The notes: generated from the sequence alone by a model not told the origin. 64,000 bases of DNA from Mycobacterium dioxanotrophicus (GCF_002157835.1 NZ_CP020812.1:42338-106337); one strand, 5' to 3'; shown: positions 43,270 through 51,641, counted from the first letter of the stretch. Program-made: numbers and translations.

Positions 43270-43971
43270 GGTGACGCGGCACCAGTCCTCGTCGTCGATC
43301 CCGAGTTCGAAACCCCGTTCCGGGTTGGGTACGAACTCACCGACGGTCACTGCGTTCCACCGCTTTTTCGCCCATCCGAGTCCGGAGACGGTGGTGTCGG
43401 GCCACGGATCGTCCCCGCGTCGGAGGCGGGCCTGTCCGGCGATCTCTTCGGAGTTGAACGGGTTTGAGTAGTCGCTGAGGTGGGCGCGGATGGCCTGTTC
43501 GTAGTCTGAGATCTCGTCTTTGGTCAGGCGAACACCCAATGCGATCGATAGAGCCCTCCAGAGAGGGGCGAGCGGGGGGCGGGCCCACCGGCGGCGTTCG
43601 AACTGGTCGGTGACGGCAATGCTGTACCGGGCGAACCAGTGAACAGCTTCTTCTGGGTCGCAATCCCAGATCCATCCGAGGACTCTGCCGATCGAGTCGC
43701 CGGCTTGATGGAACCCCGATTGTCCGACGTCGGTGGCCAGCCAGTCGGCCTCGCTGTCCAACGTCGCTCGCATCATCACCAGTAGTTCGTTGTTGTCGTG
43801 GACTAGTGCGTTCGCGGGCACGACCTTCTTGCCCGCGGGAACTATATGGGCGACGACTTGGCCTTCCCGGATGACGTGGGTGACTTTTCCGTTCGCTGCG
43901 TCATCGAGCACCGCGCTGAAATGGGTTCGCACATCGGAGGCTCGCAGCATGCGCTCAAGATCAACCTTCAT
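43129..43971 (-). CDS. Phd/YefM-like N-terminal domain protein with unknown C-terminal half
   Basis: 280 aa. Residues 1-50 (MLRASDVRTHFSAVLDDAANGKVTHVIREGQVVAHIVPAG) resemble a prevent-host-death antitoxin. The middle region (ADWLATDVGQSGFHQAGDSIGRVLGWIWDCDPEEAVHWFARYSIAVTDQFE) is unrecognised. The last 47 residues are read antisense to the RES toxin and are rich in Arg, His and Gln, so the native 3' end may have been replaced when the RES module inserted. A perfect 12-bp-arm palindrome lies 37 bp upstream of the start. Confidence 0.65.
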   Translation of the reverse strand: MKVDLERMLRASDVRTHFSAVLDDAANGKVTHVIREGQVVAHIVPAGKKVVPANALVHDNNELLVMMRATLDSEADWLATDVGQSGFHQAGDSIGRVLGWIWDCDPEEAVHWFARYSIAVTDQFERRRWARPPLAPLWRALSIALGVRLTKDEISDYEQAIRAHLSDYSNPFNSEEIAGQARLRRGDDPWPDTTVSGLGWAKKRWNAVTVGEFVPNPERGFELGIDDEDWCRVTSLQETGETTSVAQLLRCRRDPHRQTGMAQRQRQHWTRRHRWHGRHE

Positions 43972-44007
43972 CCCCGAAGACTATCAGACGTACGAAAGAG
44001 CGTCATG

Positions 44008-44035
44008 CACACCGTACGTAGTAACGTACGGTGTG
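44008..44035. promoter_or_regulatory. Perfect operator palindrome upstream of the Phd-like gene
   Basis: CACACCGTACGT (44008-44019) and ACGTACGGTGTG (44024-44035), perfect 12-bp arms around AGTA. It lies between the divergent Phd-like gene and the MPT63-like gene. A further CGTACG occurs near 43989. Autorepression by a Phd-type antitoxin is the simplest reading. Confidence 0.65.
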
Positions 44036-44208
44036 ACGTATACCTGTGCGGTGAAGTGTCGGGACACGGTGGCGGCGGGTTGACAACGGAACCTGCCGCC
44101 GAAGTCCCCTCGCGGGGGCGGTGATCCGCGTACGCGCTGGTAGCCTGCCGGACGGAGATGATTAGCTGCTCTTATCTGCAGCGTACAGAGAACGAAAGGG
44201 TCGGGAAA

Positions 44209-45078
44209 ATGAAGAACGTCGGAATGACGTTGGTCACTCTGGCCGGTGTCGCCGTGGCTGGTGTGGCGGTGGCTCCCAGTGCGGTAGCCGAGGAGGCGGT
44301 GATTCACCACTTCGGCGCCAGTGCCGAGCTCGTCAACGGGACTGTGGTGCAGGAGTGGACGGTGAGCGACCTCAAGCCCAGCAGCGACGTGATCCCGTAC
44401 CCGGTAGCCGGGACGCTGTGGGAGGCCACCGCGACGGACACCGCAGTCGAAGGATCGGTCATCCCGATCGTGTCGAACTTCAACGCCCGGGCCCGGAGTG
44501 GGCAGACCTACCGGGTGCTGTTCGGTGTAGCCACGCCGCAGGGCGTGAACCCATCCGCCCTCGGCCAGGGTGAAAGCACCACGGGGACAATCTATTTCGA
44601 CGTCACCGGCGACGCTCCCGACAGCGTGGTATACAACGCGGGCGGGCCAGATCTGGCGGTGTGGGTGCAGCCGCCACCGGTGCCGCAGCGGCCGGCGACG
44701 CGGTCCGGGTCGGGTTCGGGCGCGTCCTCGGGCTCTGGTGCGGGCGGCGCGGTGGCTGCTGAGCCGGCTGGCGCCGAGACAGAAGCGGTCCCCGCGGGCG
44801 AGGCCGCGGAAGCGGCCACGCCGGTCACCGACGGCGCGGTCGTCCCCGTCGAGGGCGGCAGCCAGGGCACCCCGATCGAGGGTGGAAGCGAGGGCACTCC
44901 GTTGCCGGCGGGTGACGGTGCGCCAGAGCTGCCGGCAGTGGCCCCGGAGCCCAGCGTCGCTGGGACGCAGCCTGCCGGGCAGGGTTCAGGACCGGCGCCC
45001 GGGCCAAGTGCCGGCACGCCGTTGCCGGCCGAGGAGCACGGGACCTCTGCCGTGGTGGTGCCTTCACCGGGCGCCTGA
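44209..45078 (+). CDS. Secreted MPT63-like (DUF1942) protein with long low-complexity tail
   Basis: 289 aa from the ATG at 44209. A signal peptide ends at about AVAEEA. Residues 30-150 match the MPT63 beta-sandwich (VVQEWTVSDLKPSSDVIPYPVAGTLWEATATD, VIPIVSNFNARARSGQTYRVLF, TTGTIYFDVTG). Unlike MPT63 (about 160 aa) it carries a tail of 130 residues rich in Gly, Ala, Pro, Glu and Ser, with near-repeats such as VEGGSQGTP / IEGGSEGTP. The tail resembles wall-spanning linkers. Function unknown, as for MPT63. Confidence 0.85.
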   Translation: MKNVGMTLVTLAGVAVAGVAVAPSAVAEEAVIHHFGASAELVNGTVVQEWTVSDLKPSSDVIPYPVAGTLWEATATDTAVEGSVIPIVSNFNARARSGQTYRVLFGVATPQGVNPSALGQGESTTGTIYFDVTGDAPDSVVYNAGGPDLAVWVQPPPVPQRPATRSGSGSGASSGSGAGGAVAAEPAGAETEAVPAGEAAEAATPVTDGAVVPVEGGSQGTPIEGGSEGTPLPAGDGAPELPAVAPEPSVAGTQPAGQGSGPAPGPSAGTPLPAEEHGTSAVVVPSPGA

Positions 45079-45101
45079 CGAGCGGTGTCGACGAGAGGCG
45101 T

Positions 45102-46085
45102 TCAGACGGCGTGGGGGACGGGCTGTTTGTCCCTGGTGGCCTCGGCGGTGGCCTGGCTGGTCATGTAACCCCAGTCCTTGCGGATCGCGAACACGTAGCT
45201 GTGCCACAGCGGGATAGCGATGAGTCGCATCCGTTCTGCTTCGGTCATGGTGGCGGCAGCCGGTGAGGCACTGGCCCGTCGCCACGCCGTGGTGCGGGCG
45301 AGGTCGTCGGCGATCCAGTAGAGCAGTTCGTCGACTGCGGTTGTCTCGCGAGTAACGGTGCCGTGTACGAAGGTTCGGGTGCGGTAGCGGTACAGGGTGC
45401 CAGCGGGACCGACTGTGGCAATGCTGTAGCACGGCCCGTCGTGATGATCTTCTGTATCCGGGCGCACCTGTGCGGGGGTCGCGGAGTCCAGGGGCAGCGG
45501 CGCTCCGGCGATGGTCATCAGCTGAGCCTTGATGCCGTCGATCTGCTGCTGCAAGGGCACGGTCGGCTCGGGATCCGCCTGGAGCTGTTCGGGTGTCCGC
45601 GTGGCTCCGACGGCCTGCTGCTCGGGGGCTGCGGGCTGGGGCTGCTGGAGCGGCGTGCCGGCAGCAGGATCGGGGTCCTGATCGGTGGGCCGTCCGGCGG
45701 TAGGGGCGTCGTCGATCAGGACGACGGCCACGACCGCGGTCTTGGTGGTGTCCAGTGTGTCGTCGGCGGCCGCGGTCGAGTCCAGGACGTAGGACAGGGC
45801 CACGGGGAAGTCGGTCATCCCGCGGTGCGGGCGCTGACCGGGCGCGTGCGGGTGCACGACGACGTCGGTGATCCACAGGTAAGGGCCGTGGTCGTCGTGG
45901 CCGAGCAGATCAGGATCACAGCGGTCGAGGGGGAACGCGTCGTCGGGGCGGAAGTACACCGGTTCGTCGAGGGTCGCGTAGTAGGTGTCGCCGGCGAACA
46001 GACGCACGGTCGACCCGGTACGGGGCAGCTGCGTGCTCAGGTCCTCGGGCCCGGACTGCATGTGGGTGATTGTGAAGTGGGACAT
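45102..46085 (-). CDS. Hypothetical protein
   Basis: 327 aa from the ATG at 46085 after AGGAAA; the frame extends to 46148 without support. Segments: MSHFTITHMQSGPEDLS, FPVALSYVLDSTAAADDTLDTTKTAVVAVVLID, a Pro/Gln-rich middle, then a C-terminal helical part (VDELLYWIADDLARTTAWRRA, RLIAIPLWHSYVFAIRKDWGYM). No family recognised. It follows the small XRE regulator by 8 bases and is probably co-transcribed with it. Confidence 0.65.
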   Translation of the reverse strand: MSHFTITHMQSGPEDLSTQLPRTGSTVRLFAGDTYYATLDEPVYFRPDDAFPLDRCDPDLLGHDDHGPYLWITDVVVHPHAPGQRPHRGMTDFPVALSYVLDSTAAADDTLDTTKTAVVAVVLIDDAPTAGRPTDQDPDPAAGTPLQQPQPAAPEQQAVGATRTPEQLQADPEPTVPLQQQIDGIKAQLMTIAGAPLPLDSATPAQVRPDTEDHHDGPCYSIATVGPAGTLYRYRTRTFVHGTVTRETTAVDELLYWIADDLARTTAWRRASASPAAATMTEAERMRLIAIPLWHSYVFAIRKDWGYMTSQATAEATRDKQPVPHAV

Positions 46086-46093
46086 CAGGTTTC

Positions 46094-46528
46094 CTAGCTG
46101 CCGGTAGCGGCTGTGTAGGTGATTCGCAGGCGACCATCCAGGGCACATCGGAGTCGTCCGGCCGCGGCGCGGTAGAACGCGGCGGGCAGCGGACGTCCCG
46201 TCGTGGATGGGTCGTCGACGTCGGTGTCAACGCGGGGGACGGTTGTGGTGGGCCAGCTTTGAGGGGTCAATGAGGCCAGCAGCTGGTCGACATCAGTGGC
46301 GTCCTGGCCCGCGGCGAGCTCGGCAGTGATGCGAGCAAGCTCGTCGGTGACATCGGCGTCCATCTGCTTGTCGAGCTGGGTGAGCAGAGCGACGACATCG
46401 GTACGCAAAGGCAGGGCGCCGTCTTCCCATCGTCGGACTGTGCGTTGGTCGACGCCCACGGCGTCGGCGAGCCACTGGGCTGATAGTCCGAGTGACTCGC
46501 GGATCGTTTTGAAGTCGGCGGGTGTCAT
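46094..46528 (-). CDS. XRE-type helix-turn-helix regulator
   Basis: 144 aa. The N-terminus MTPADFKTIRESLGLSAQWLADAVGVDQRTVRRWEDGALPLR is a clear XRE HTH. The C-terminal part is acidic and then ends in a short predicted strand (RLRCALDGRLRITYTAA). It precedes the hypothetical gene at 45102-46085 and follows the small gene at 46604-46855 in the same direction. Likely a local repressor in an accessory or phage-like region. Confidence 0.82.
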   Translation of the reverse strand: MTPADFKTIRESLGLSAQWLADAVGVDQRTVRRWEDGALPLRTDVVALLTQLDKQMDADVTDELARITAELAAGQDATDVDQLLASLTPQSWPTTTVPRVDTDVDDPSTTGRPLPAAFYRAAAGRLRCALDGRLRITYTAATGS

Positions 46529-46603
46529 GCTGGGCGAGTTCCTTACTCATGGCCCCGGGGTTGTGGATGCCCGCAGCGTCCAGTGGGCGGACATGGGGAG
46601 AGG

Positions 46604-46855
46604 TCAGCGGTGATGCAGGATGGCGTCGGCGTGTGTCGCGACCCAGGCCGGTGTCAGAGCCGTGTCGACCGATCCGACGGGCCGCCACGGCGCGCCGTCG
46701 ATGGTGCAGTAGACCGTGTGCCCGTCGTCGCCGATACGGATCCATCCTGTGGTGTGGCGGGGTCCGTCGGTGATGGTGAGCGTGTAGCCCCGGGAGCCGT
46801 CAGTGGCGTAGTTGGGGGCTTCGGCGGATACGGTTGCGGTTGCTGTCGCGGTCAT
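46604..46855 (-). CDS. Small hypothetical protein
   Basis: 83 aa from the ATG at 46855 after GGAAGGA; 17 more in-frame residues upstream lack a site. The sequence is beta-rich (YTLTITDGPRHTTGWIRIGDDGHTVYCTIDGAPW) with a short Thr/Ala N-terminus. No family recognised. It lies 75 bp upstream of the XRE regulator in the same direction. Confidence 0.6.
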   Translation of the reverse strand: MTATATATVSAEAPNYATDGSRGYTLTITDGPRHTTGWIRIGDDGHTVYCTIDGAPWRPVGSVDTALTPAWVATHADAILHHR

Positions 46856-46919
46856 GATGGTGGTCCTTCCGGTGGGGTGTGGCCTAGTGCCTGCCCGCGG
46901 CTCCATCCTACGCCCTAAG

Positions 46920-47222
46920 TTAGGGCGTGGCCATTGGAGGGGGAGGGAGGTCTCCGGTGTCGGTCTGGATGTCTTCGGATTGACTGTGGGGCAATGGCTC
47001 TGGTGTTTGTTTGGCTGGATTTTCCGGGACGGGTGCGCTGTCGCGGACTATCTGTCGGATGCGCTCTCGCGTGTAGCCGGTTCTTTTCGCGATCTCGGCT
47101 TGGGTGCCGCGCGGGCCGTGAGCGATCATTTGGCGAATGATGGCGTGCAGGGTTTGTCGTGCGTCTTGCGTTGCCTGCTGGGCGTCGGAGAGGCGGGTTA
47201 GGGCGGCGTCGAGGTCGTCCAC
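46920..47222 (-). CDS. Small HTH protein (sigma-like/Fis-like)
   Basis: 100 aa from a GTG at 47222; the ATG-initiated frame at 47372 would run across the operator dyad and is rejected. The middle region reads IIRQMIAHGPRGTQAEIAKRTGYTRERIRQIVRDSAPV, a DNA-binding helix-turn-helix close to sigma region 4 or plasmid-replication regulators. The Pro-rich tail is disordered. Divergent from the gene at 47317, with a perfect dyad between them. Confidence 0.65.
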   Translation of the reverse strand: MDDLDAALTRLSDAQQATQDARQTLHAIIRQMIAHGPRGTQAEIAKRTGYTRERIRQIVRDSAPVPENPAKQTPEPLPHSQSEDIQTDTGDLPPPPMATP

Positions 47223-47256
47223 CGATAGAGCATAGCGCGGTTGGCCAACAGCACTT

Positions 47257-47284
47257 GACAATGCCAACTGCGTTTGGCATTGTC
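47257..47284. promoter_or_regulatory. Perfect inverted repeat between divergent genes
   Basis: GACAATGCCAA (47257-47267) and TTGGCATTGTC (47274-47284): perfect 11-bp arms with a 6-base spacer. It sits 35 bp from the HTH gene start and 33 bp from the opposite gene, so a single repressor could control both. The HTH protein is the natural candidate. Confidence 0.7.
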
Positions 47285-47316
47285 GCTGTGTCGGACCACC
47301 GAGAGAGGATCTCCAC

Positions 47317-47679
47317 GTGGAAGCACTCACGCCATGCCAGTCGAGCTGGAGCGTCCCGTTCGGGTTCGCCACCTATGAGCTAACCCAGACGGTCGACGGG
47401 CCGATCATCACTGGCGGCGGCCAGATCGACCACTACGGACCTCGGACCTTCCATTGGGGCATTCAGCATGTCTACGACGACGGGACGCTGCGGATCGTGG
47501 TCAGGCCCGGTGACCGCGACACCTACAGCGCAAGCGGCTATTACATGTCCATTGAAACACTGGCTGGCCAGCCGGGGCGGCAGTTCAGCAACGTGCACGC
47601 GGCGCTGGCGGCCGCCAGAGACGAGCTCTTGCGGTGGCCCAACTACCGCCGCGCGCTGGCCGCGCAGGCCTGCACGTAG
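47317..47679 (+). CDS. Hypothetical protein divergent from the HTH gene
   Basis: 120 aa from a GTG at 47317. The sequence looks like a soluble alpha-beta protein (FGFATYELTQTVDGPIITGGGQIDHYGPRTFHWGIQHVYDDGTLRIVVRPGDRD, then FSNVHAALAAARDELLRWPNYRRAL). No family recognised. It is probably controlled from the dyad at 47257-47284 and begins a run of three small genes. Confidence 0.6.
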   Translation: MEALTPCQSSWSVPFGFATYELTQTVDGPIITGGGQIDHYGPRTFHWGIQHVYDDGTLRIVVRPGDRDTYSASGYYMSIETLAGQPGRQFSNVHAALAAARDELLRWPNYRRALAAQACT

Positions 47680-47692
47680 GGGCGGGTTGCCA

Positions 47693-47976
47693 GTGAGTCG
47701 CCAGCGGCCTTGGAAAGTGCACTTTCACCACGACGGCACAAAGACCTTCAGCGACGACGAAACGCGATCGGACAGCTACACCATCGACACATCACGACCC
47801 GTCGGCGGAACATTGGTGCAACAGAAGAAGCTGCGACCATCGCGGCACGCCGAGTCTCGCGCAACGGTGGCGAAGCGCGAATAGTCCTCTGTGACAAGAA
47901 AACCGGCATAGAGTCCGAGATCCGGACCTACGCGCCGTACGAAGCGGCGATGGAAGACTTGATGAGAACACAATGA
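47693..47976 (+). pseudogene. Small gene split by a frameshift
   Basis: A GTG at 47693 opens a frame that begins VSRQRPWKVHFHHDGTKTFSDDETR. Near 47815 the sensible sequence moves to another frame, reading TEEAATIAARRVSRNGGEARIVLCDKKTGIESEI to a stop at 47976 that overlaps the next ATG (ATGA). The overlap supports 47976 as the original end. Reading straight on, frame one ends at 47884. Cause (mutation or error) unknown. Confidence 0.45.
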
Positions 47977-48200
47977 ATCTAGTCATCGAATTCGGAGAAG
48001 ACGGCCGCGCCGGATACGGCAGCATCCACCGCAAAGGGTGCGCCGACGTCAGTGACCCCGAATTTATCGGCACCGCCAGCACTCGCGCGGAAGCGGTAAC
48101 GCTCGCCGACCAGGCGACATCCTGGGCGTCCAACGACGGCGAAGAGCCAGCCGACTATGGCTACAAAATCGCCTCCTGCGTGAACCTCCCCGCCGGCTGA
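47973..48200 (+). CDS. Small hypothetical protein
   Basis: 75 aa; the ATG overlaps the upstream stop. It reads MNLVIEFGEDGRAGYGSIHRKGCADVSDPEFIG, then an acidic helical part ending YGYKIASCVNLPAG. No family recognised. The last of three small genes after the 47257-47284 dyad. Bases 48,201-48,467 after it hold no gene; the right half is the start of the duplicated block. Confidence 0.55.
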   Translation: MNLVIEFGEDGRAGYGSIHRKGCADVSDPEFIGTASTRAEAVTLADQATSWASNDGEEPADYGYKIASCVNLPAG

Positions 48201-48467
48201 GGGTAGAAGCGCTCGGCCCGTCCCTAGGTTCTAAGCCGACGCGCCGGCGCGTATCGAGTGGAGGTGCTTGCTCGAACTTCCCTGCACCGTCACGTCGCTC
48301 GACGTCGATCAGCTGCGCGCCACCAAGGCCCCAGTCCCGGGCGAGCGGGAGAGCTCCTCTGGAATAGTGCGCCGAACACTCCTTAGCATGAGATTTGCGT
48401 AGCTCACCAAGGGGTCACCCCGTGACGGTGACCCTGTCCGATACGCCCAATGATGGGGGAGTGCAGC

Positions 48468-49469
48468 ATGATTCAGCGGACGGAGCCATTCGCGAATGGG
48501 CGATCTCCTCTCTCGGGTTCAGCATTGCCGACCAATCGCGAGCTCACCGTCACAACAGATGATGGTGTCGCACTCGCAGTTCGTGACACCGGCTCCAACG
48601 CCGCAACACACACCGTGGTTTTCCTGCATGGACTATGTCTTTCGCAGCTGACCTGGTCGCTGCACATCGACCGCCTTGTGCGTCGGTACGGCCCGGCGAT
48701 CCGGATCATCAGTTACGACCACCGCGGACACGGGCGCTCGCAGCACGCACCGATGAACACCTACAGCATCGACCGGCTGGCTGAGGACTTGGCACGGGTG
48801 CTGGAAGCGGCGCATGTTGCTGGCCCGACGACGTTGGTCGGGCACTCCATGGGTGGGATGACCGCACTGGGCTATCTCGCTCGCCCCGCTTCCGGCAGGC
48901 CCATCGATCCTGCCGGGCTTGTACTGGCGGCTAGCGCAGCTGGAAAACTCTGCTGCCGCGGCCTGGGCCAACTGTTGGGGACTCCCGCCACCGCGGCACT
49001 GCGCGGTGCGGCAGAGCACGTCCCTGAGCAGGCCATGAAGGCGATGCTCAGCCCCCTGTGCGTGACGCTGAGCCGATGGCGACGCAATCCGCCGGCAGCA
49101 ACGTTGGCCTCGCTCGCAATGGATGCGCTCAGCACCGTCACCTTGGCCACCGCGGTCGGATTCCTGCCGGCTCTTCGCGATTACGACCAGTATCCGGTCC
49201 TGGGATCAATCCGGGCCCGCACCGTCGTGATCAGCGGAGGTGCAGACCCGCTGACACCGCCAGCACACGGGCGCGACCTCGCTGGCGGAATTCCTGGCGC
49301 TCGACACGTGCATCTTCCTCACGCCGGCCACATGCTCCCCCAGGAGGCCCCGCACGTGCTGCACCAGGCGATCCGCCGCGCGATGAACATCGATAGCGCG
49401 ACCGAGCACGACAACGCCGCGGGTGCGACCACCGCGGCCACTCCGACGCTGGCAGGTGCTGCGTCATGA
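48468..49469 (+). CDS. Alpha/beta hydrolase
   Basis: 333 aa from the ATG at 48468 after GGGGGAG; an ATG at 48450 lacks a site. The fold marks are VVFLHGLCLSQLTW (oxyanion region), SYDHRGHGRS, the nucleophile elbow VGHSMGGM (Ser), ISGGADPLTPP (Asp) and HLPHAGHMLPQE (His), giving a full catalytic triad. The C-terminal tail is Ala/Thr-rich. Substrate unknown; similar proteins act as esterases or haloperoxidase-like enzymes. Only its first codons survive in duplication copy 2. Confidence 0.9.
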   Translation: MIQRTEPFANGRSPLSGSALPTNRELTVTTDDGVALAVRDTGSNAATHTVVFLHGLCLSQLTWSLHIDRLVRRYGPAIRIISYDHRGHGRSQHAPMNTYSIDRLAEDLARVLEAAHVAGPTTLVGHSMGGMTALGYLARPASGRPIDPAGLVLAASAAGKLCCRGLGQLLGTPATAALRGAAEHVPEQAMKAMLSPLCVTLSRWRRNPPAATLASLAMDALSTVTLATAVGFLPALRDYDQYPVLGSIRARTVVISGGADPLTPPAHGRDLAGGIPGARHVHLPHAGHMLPQEAPHVLHQAIRRAMNIDSATEHDNAAGATTAATPTLAGAAS

Positions 49470-49487
49470 CCGTCGAGAGAGGCCCTC

Positions 49488-50015
49488 GTGGGTAGGCCGT
49501 CCGCGCGGACCGTGGCCATCCGAGACCAGATCCTCGCCGCGCTACGCGCTGAATGGCCGCTGCCGGTATCGACTCGCCGCGTCTGCGAGCTATTGGGCGC
49601 CCGTCGCTACGACGAGACCGGCTACCGCATCTATCCCCAACTGTGCGCCCTCGATCGATTGAGCGTCGTCGAGCGAATCCGCCGTGGCGCTGAATGCCGC
49701 GATGTGTTCTGGCGCTTCTGTGGGGACCCGACGGACGCCGAGTTGAACGCGGCGGTCGACGCGATGGACTCACCAGCTATCGAACGTCCACGCCCACTGG
49801 GGACAGTGCAACCACCTGACGGAATTGAACGGATTCTGTCGACCCTGGACGGCTATATCAAGGCCCTCGATCAGGCAGAAAGGCGCTTCTCCAACGCGGC
49901 CGCATCAGGTGATGGTGACGCCGAAGCAGGCGCGGCCGACGATCTGGCAGCGCTGGTTCGCCAGTTCGTCAACCTGTGTGCCAATCGGCCGAGGGAAGGT
50001 GAGCCCGCTCCATGA
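49488..50015 (+). CDS. Winged-helix-type small protein
   Basis: 175 aa from a GTG at 49488. Residues 1-65 (AIRDQILAALRAEWPLPVSTRRVCELLGARRYDETGYRIYPQLCALDRLSVVERI) look like a winged helix; residues 95-160 are helical with LAALVRQFVNLCANRP. The stop overlaps the next ATG. A truncated copy is at 51411-51638. No family recognised beyond the fold impression. Confidence 0.65.
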   Translation: MGRPSARTVAIRDQILAALRAEWPLPVSTRRVCELLGARRYDETGYRIYPQLCALDRLSVVERIRRGAECRDVFWRFCGDPTDAELNAAVDAMDSPAIERPRPLGTVQPPDGIERILSTLDGYIKALDQAERRFSNAAASGDGDAEAGAADDLAALVRQFVNLCANRPREGEPAP

Positions 50016-50497
50016 GAACGGTGGGGCCGGTACGGCAGGTGCAGTCTCGGCACGTAGAGCGCCATGCTGTCGAGGCGATCTCGCAGCGGCTCGGCCACCA
50101 TGTAGCGGATGCGGTCATCGGGTCGACGCGCGAGGCGGGCGGGTCGGTAATCCTGCATCTGAACTCTGGTGGAAACGCTTCTGCGGCAGAGTCGCGGTTG
50201 CGGGCGCTCGGATACTGCGTCGAACCAACGGATTACGACTCGTATGGGCCAGGGCGGTACGGCGTGAAGCTGCGCGTCAGCCCCGGAGATTCGTCGTCGA
50301 GGTGGTGCGTGGGCAGTCGTACTCCGCCGTCTGTAGTACGTCTGGATTCGCCGGGCAGCTACGCCAACCCGCGCGGGATCTGCTCGCACTGCGGCCGCGA
50401 GATGCCGGTTCTTGGAGATGCGACGGTGCGGAGGCATACGGTGGAAGGCGGACCGCCAGTTCGGAGAAGGTCGGCAGCGGGTGCTATTGAAACGTAA
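50012..50497 (+). CDS. Hypothetical Cys-pair protein
   Basis: 161 aa; its ATG overlaps the upstream stop (ATGA). The middle reads VILHLNSGGNASAAESRLRALGYCVEPTDYD, and a late ICSHCGREM motif could bind zinc with His further on. No family recognised. It lies between the winged-helix gene and the HD-domain gene and is absent from duplication copy 2. Confidence 0.58.
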   Translation: MRTVGPVRQVQSRHVERHAVEAISQRLGHHVADAVIGSTREAGGSVILHLNSGGNASAAESRLRALGYCVEPTDYDSYGPGRYGVKLRVSPGDSSSRWCVGSRTPPSVVRLDSPGSYANPRGICSHCGREMPVLGDATVRRHTVEGGPPVRRRSAAGAIET

Positions 50498-50516
50498 GGC
50501 GGATCGCCGAATCAGC

Positions 50517-51128
50517 GTGAGTGAGAGCAAGCGTCCGGAGTGGGCAGATCGGATAGATGACATGCATGCAGATATGGGTGTCGAGGAGGCGCGACAGCTC
50601 GCTTCGGACCTGCTCGCAGAAGCGCTGCCCCGTCGGTGGTCTCACACAGTGGCGGTGGCGAAGACTGCTGCGGGTCTAGCGAGCCGTCTCGCACCAAGCG
50701 CTGCCGATGAGATTGTATGCGCCGCGTGGCTTCACGACATCGGATACGCCCCGGGCCTGATTAATGCGGGTTTCCATCCGCTCGATGGGGCCGCATACCT
50801 GGCTGGACTGTCGGGAACGGGGCGCGTTGCAGCCGAGGTTGTAGCTCTGGTCGCTCATCACACCGGCGCCGCCTTCGAAGCTCGCGAACGAGGACTGTCA
50901 GACGCACTGGCCGGCTACCCCGAGCCCGATCAAACCAATCTCGCTATCTTGAGCTGCGCGGATCTGTGCAATGGTCCCGACGGCGCGCCAGTGGATCCCG
51001 CTGGTCGTCTCAGCGAGGTCCTCGCCCGGTACCCGGCCGACCATCCGGTTCATCGCGCCATTGCACAGTCAGCTCCGATGCTCGTCGCGCAGTCTTGTCG
51101 GATTCTGGAGGCAGCTCGGGAAGTGTGA
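50517..51128 (+). CDS. HD-domain phosphohydrolase
   Basis: 203 aa from a GTG at 50517 (the ribosome site is weak; the open frame reaches further upstream over the previous gene). The HD signature runs RWSHTVAVAKTAAGLASRL, then CAAWLHDIGYAPG (His-Asp) and VVALVAHHTGAAFEA. Members cleave nucleotides or phosphate esters. The 3' 50 bases recur at 52214 on as a remnant. Confidence 0.85.
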   Translation: MSESKRPEWADRIDDMHADMGVEEARQLASDLLAEALPRRWSHTVAVAKTAAGLASRLAPSAADEIVCAAWLHDIGYAPGLINAGFHPLDGAAYLAGLSGTGRVAAEVVALVAHHTGAAFEARERGLSDALAGYPEPDQTNLAILSCADLCNGPDGAPVDPAGRLSEVLARYPADHPVHRAIAQSAPMLVAQSCRILEAAREV

Positions 51129-51351
51129 TCTGGCATGGGCTTTAAGGGCGAGCGTGGTGGAAAAGCTGTGGCCGGAAGCCGCTGTTAGTCGGGTGCGGGC
51201 GCGACGGTGATGTCCGGTCCCGGGCGAGCGGGAGAGCTCCTCTGGAATAGTGCACCGAACACTCCTTAGCATGAGATTTGCGCAGCTCACCACGGGGTCA
51301 CCCCGCGAAGGTGATCCTGTCCGATACGCCAATGATGGGGGAGTGCAGCAT

Positions 51352-51410
51352 GATTCAGCGGACCGAGCCATTCGCGGAATGCGCGACCTCCGCTGCCGAG
51401 CGAGGCCCTC
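51352..51410 (+). pseudogene. Hydrolase N-terminal remnant
   Basis: ATGATTCAG at 51352 after GGGGGAG encodes MIQRTEPFAEC..., the same start as the hydrolase at 48468 (MIQRTEPFANG), but the frame runs directly into the winged-helix start and stops after about 22 codons. The body of the hydrolase is deleted. Confidence 0.7.
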
Positions 51411-51638
51411 GTGGGTAGGCCGTCCGCGCGGCCCGTGGCCATCCGAGACCAAATCCTCGCCGCGCTACGCACTGAGTGGCCGCTGCCGGTATCGACTCGC
51501 CGCGTCTGCGAGCTTTTGGGCGCCCGCCGCTACGCCGAGACCGGCTACCGCATCTATCCCCAACTGTTCGCCCTCGATCGATTGGGCGTCGTCGAGCGAA
51601 TCCGCCGTGGAGTTCGTGAACGTGTGGGGCAGGTGTAA
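51411..51638 (+). pseudogene. Truncated copy of the winged-helix gene
   Basis: 75 codons. Residues 1-66 match the gene at 49488 almost exactly (AIRDQILAALRTEWPLPVSTRR), then the sequence diverges into RGVRERVGQV and stops. The helical C-terminal half is missing. It may still encode a free winged-helix domain. Confidence 0.65.
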
Positions 51639-51641
51639 CGT

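Larger units (their letters stand above)
48334..51213. repeat. Tandem duplication, copy 1 (complete)
   Basis: Segments of this 2.9-kb block recur in order in the block that follows: 48334-48500 matches 51217-51385, 49474-49690 matches 51398-51612, and 51074-51213 matches 52214-52354, all with scattered differences. This copy holds the intact hydrolase, winged-helix, Cys-protein and HD-domain genes. Its right end carries the last codons of the minus-strand gene found whole at 52323-52511. Confidence 0.8.

Noticed and set aside
48201..48467. tRNA or small RNA gene
   Set aside because: No acceptor-stem pairing or T-loop consensus was found; the right half is the start of the duplicated block.
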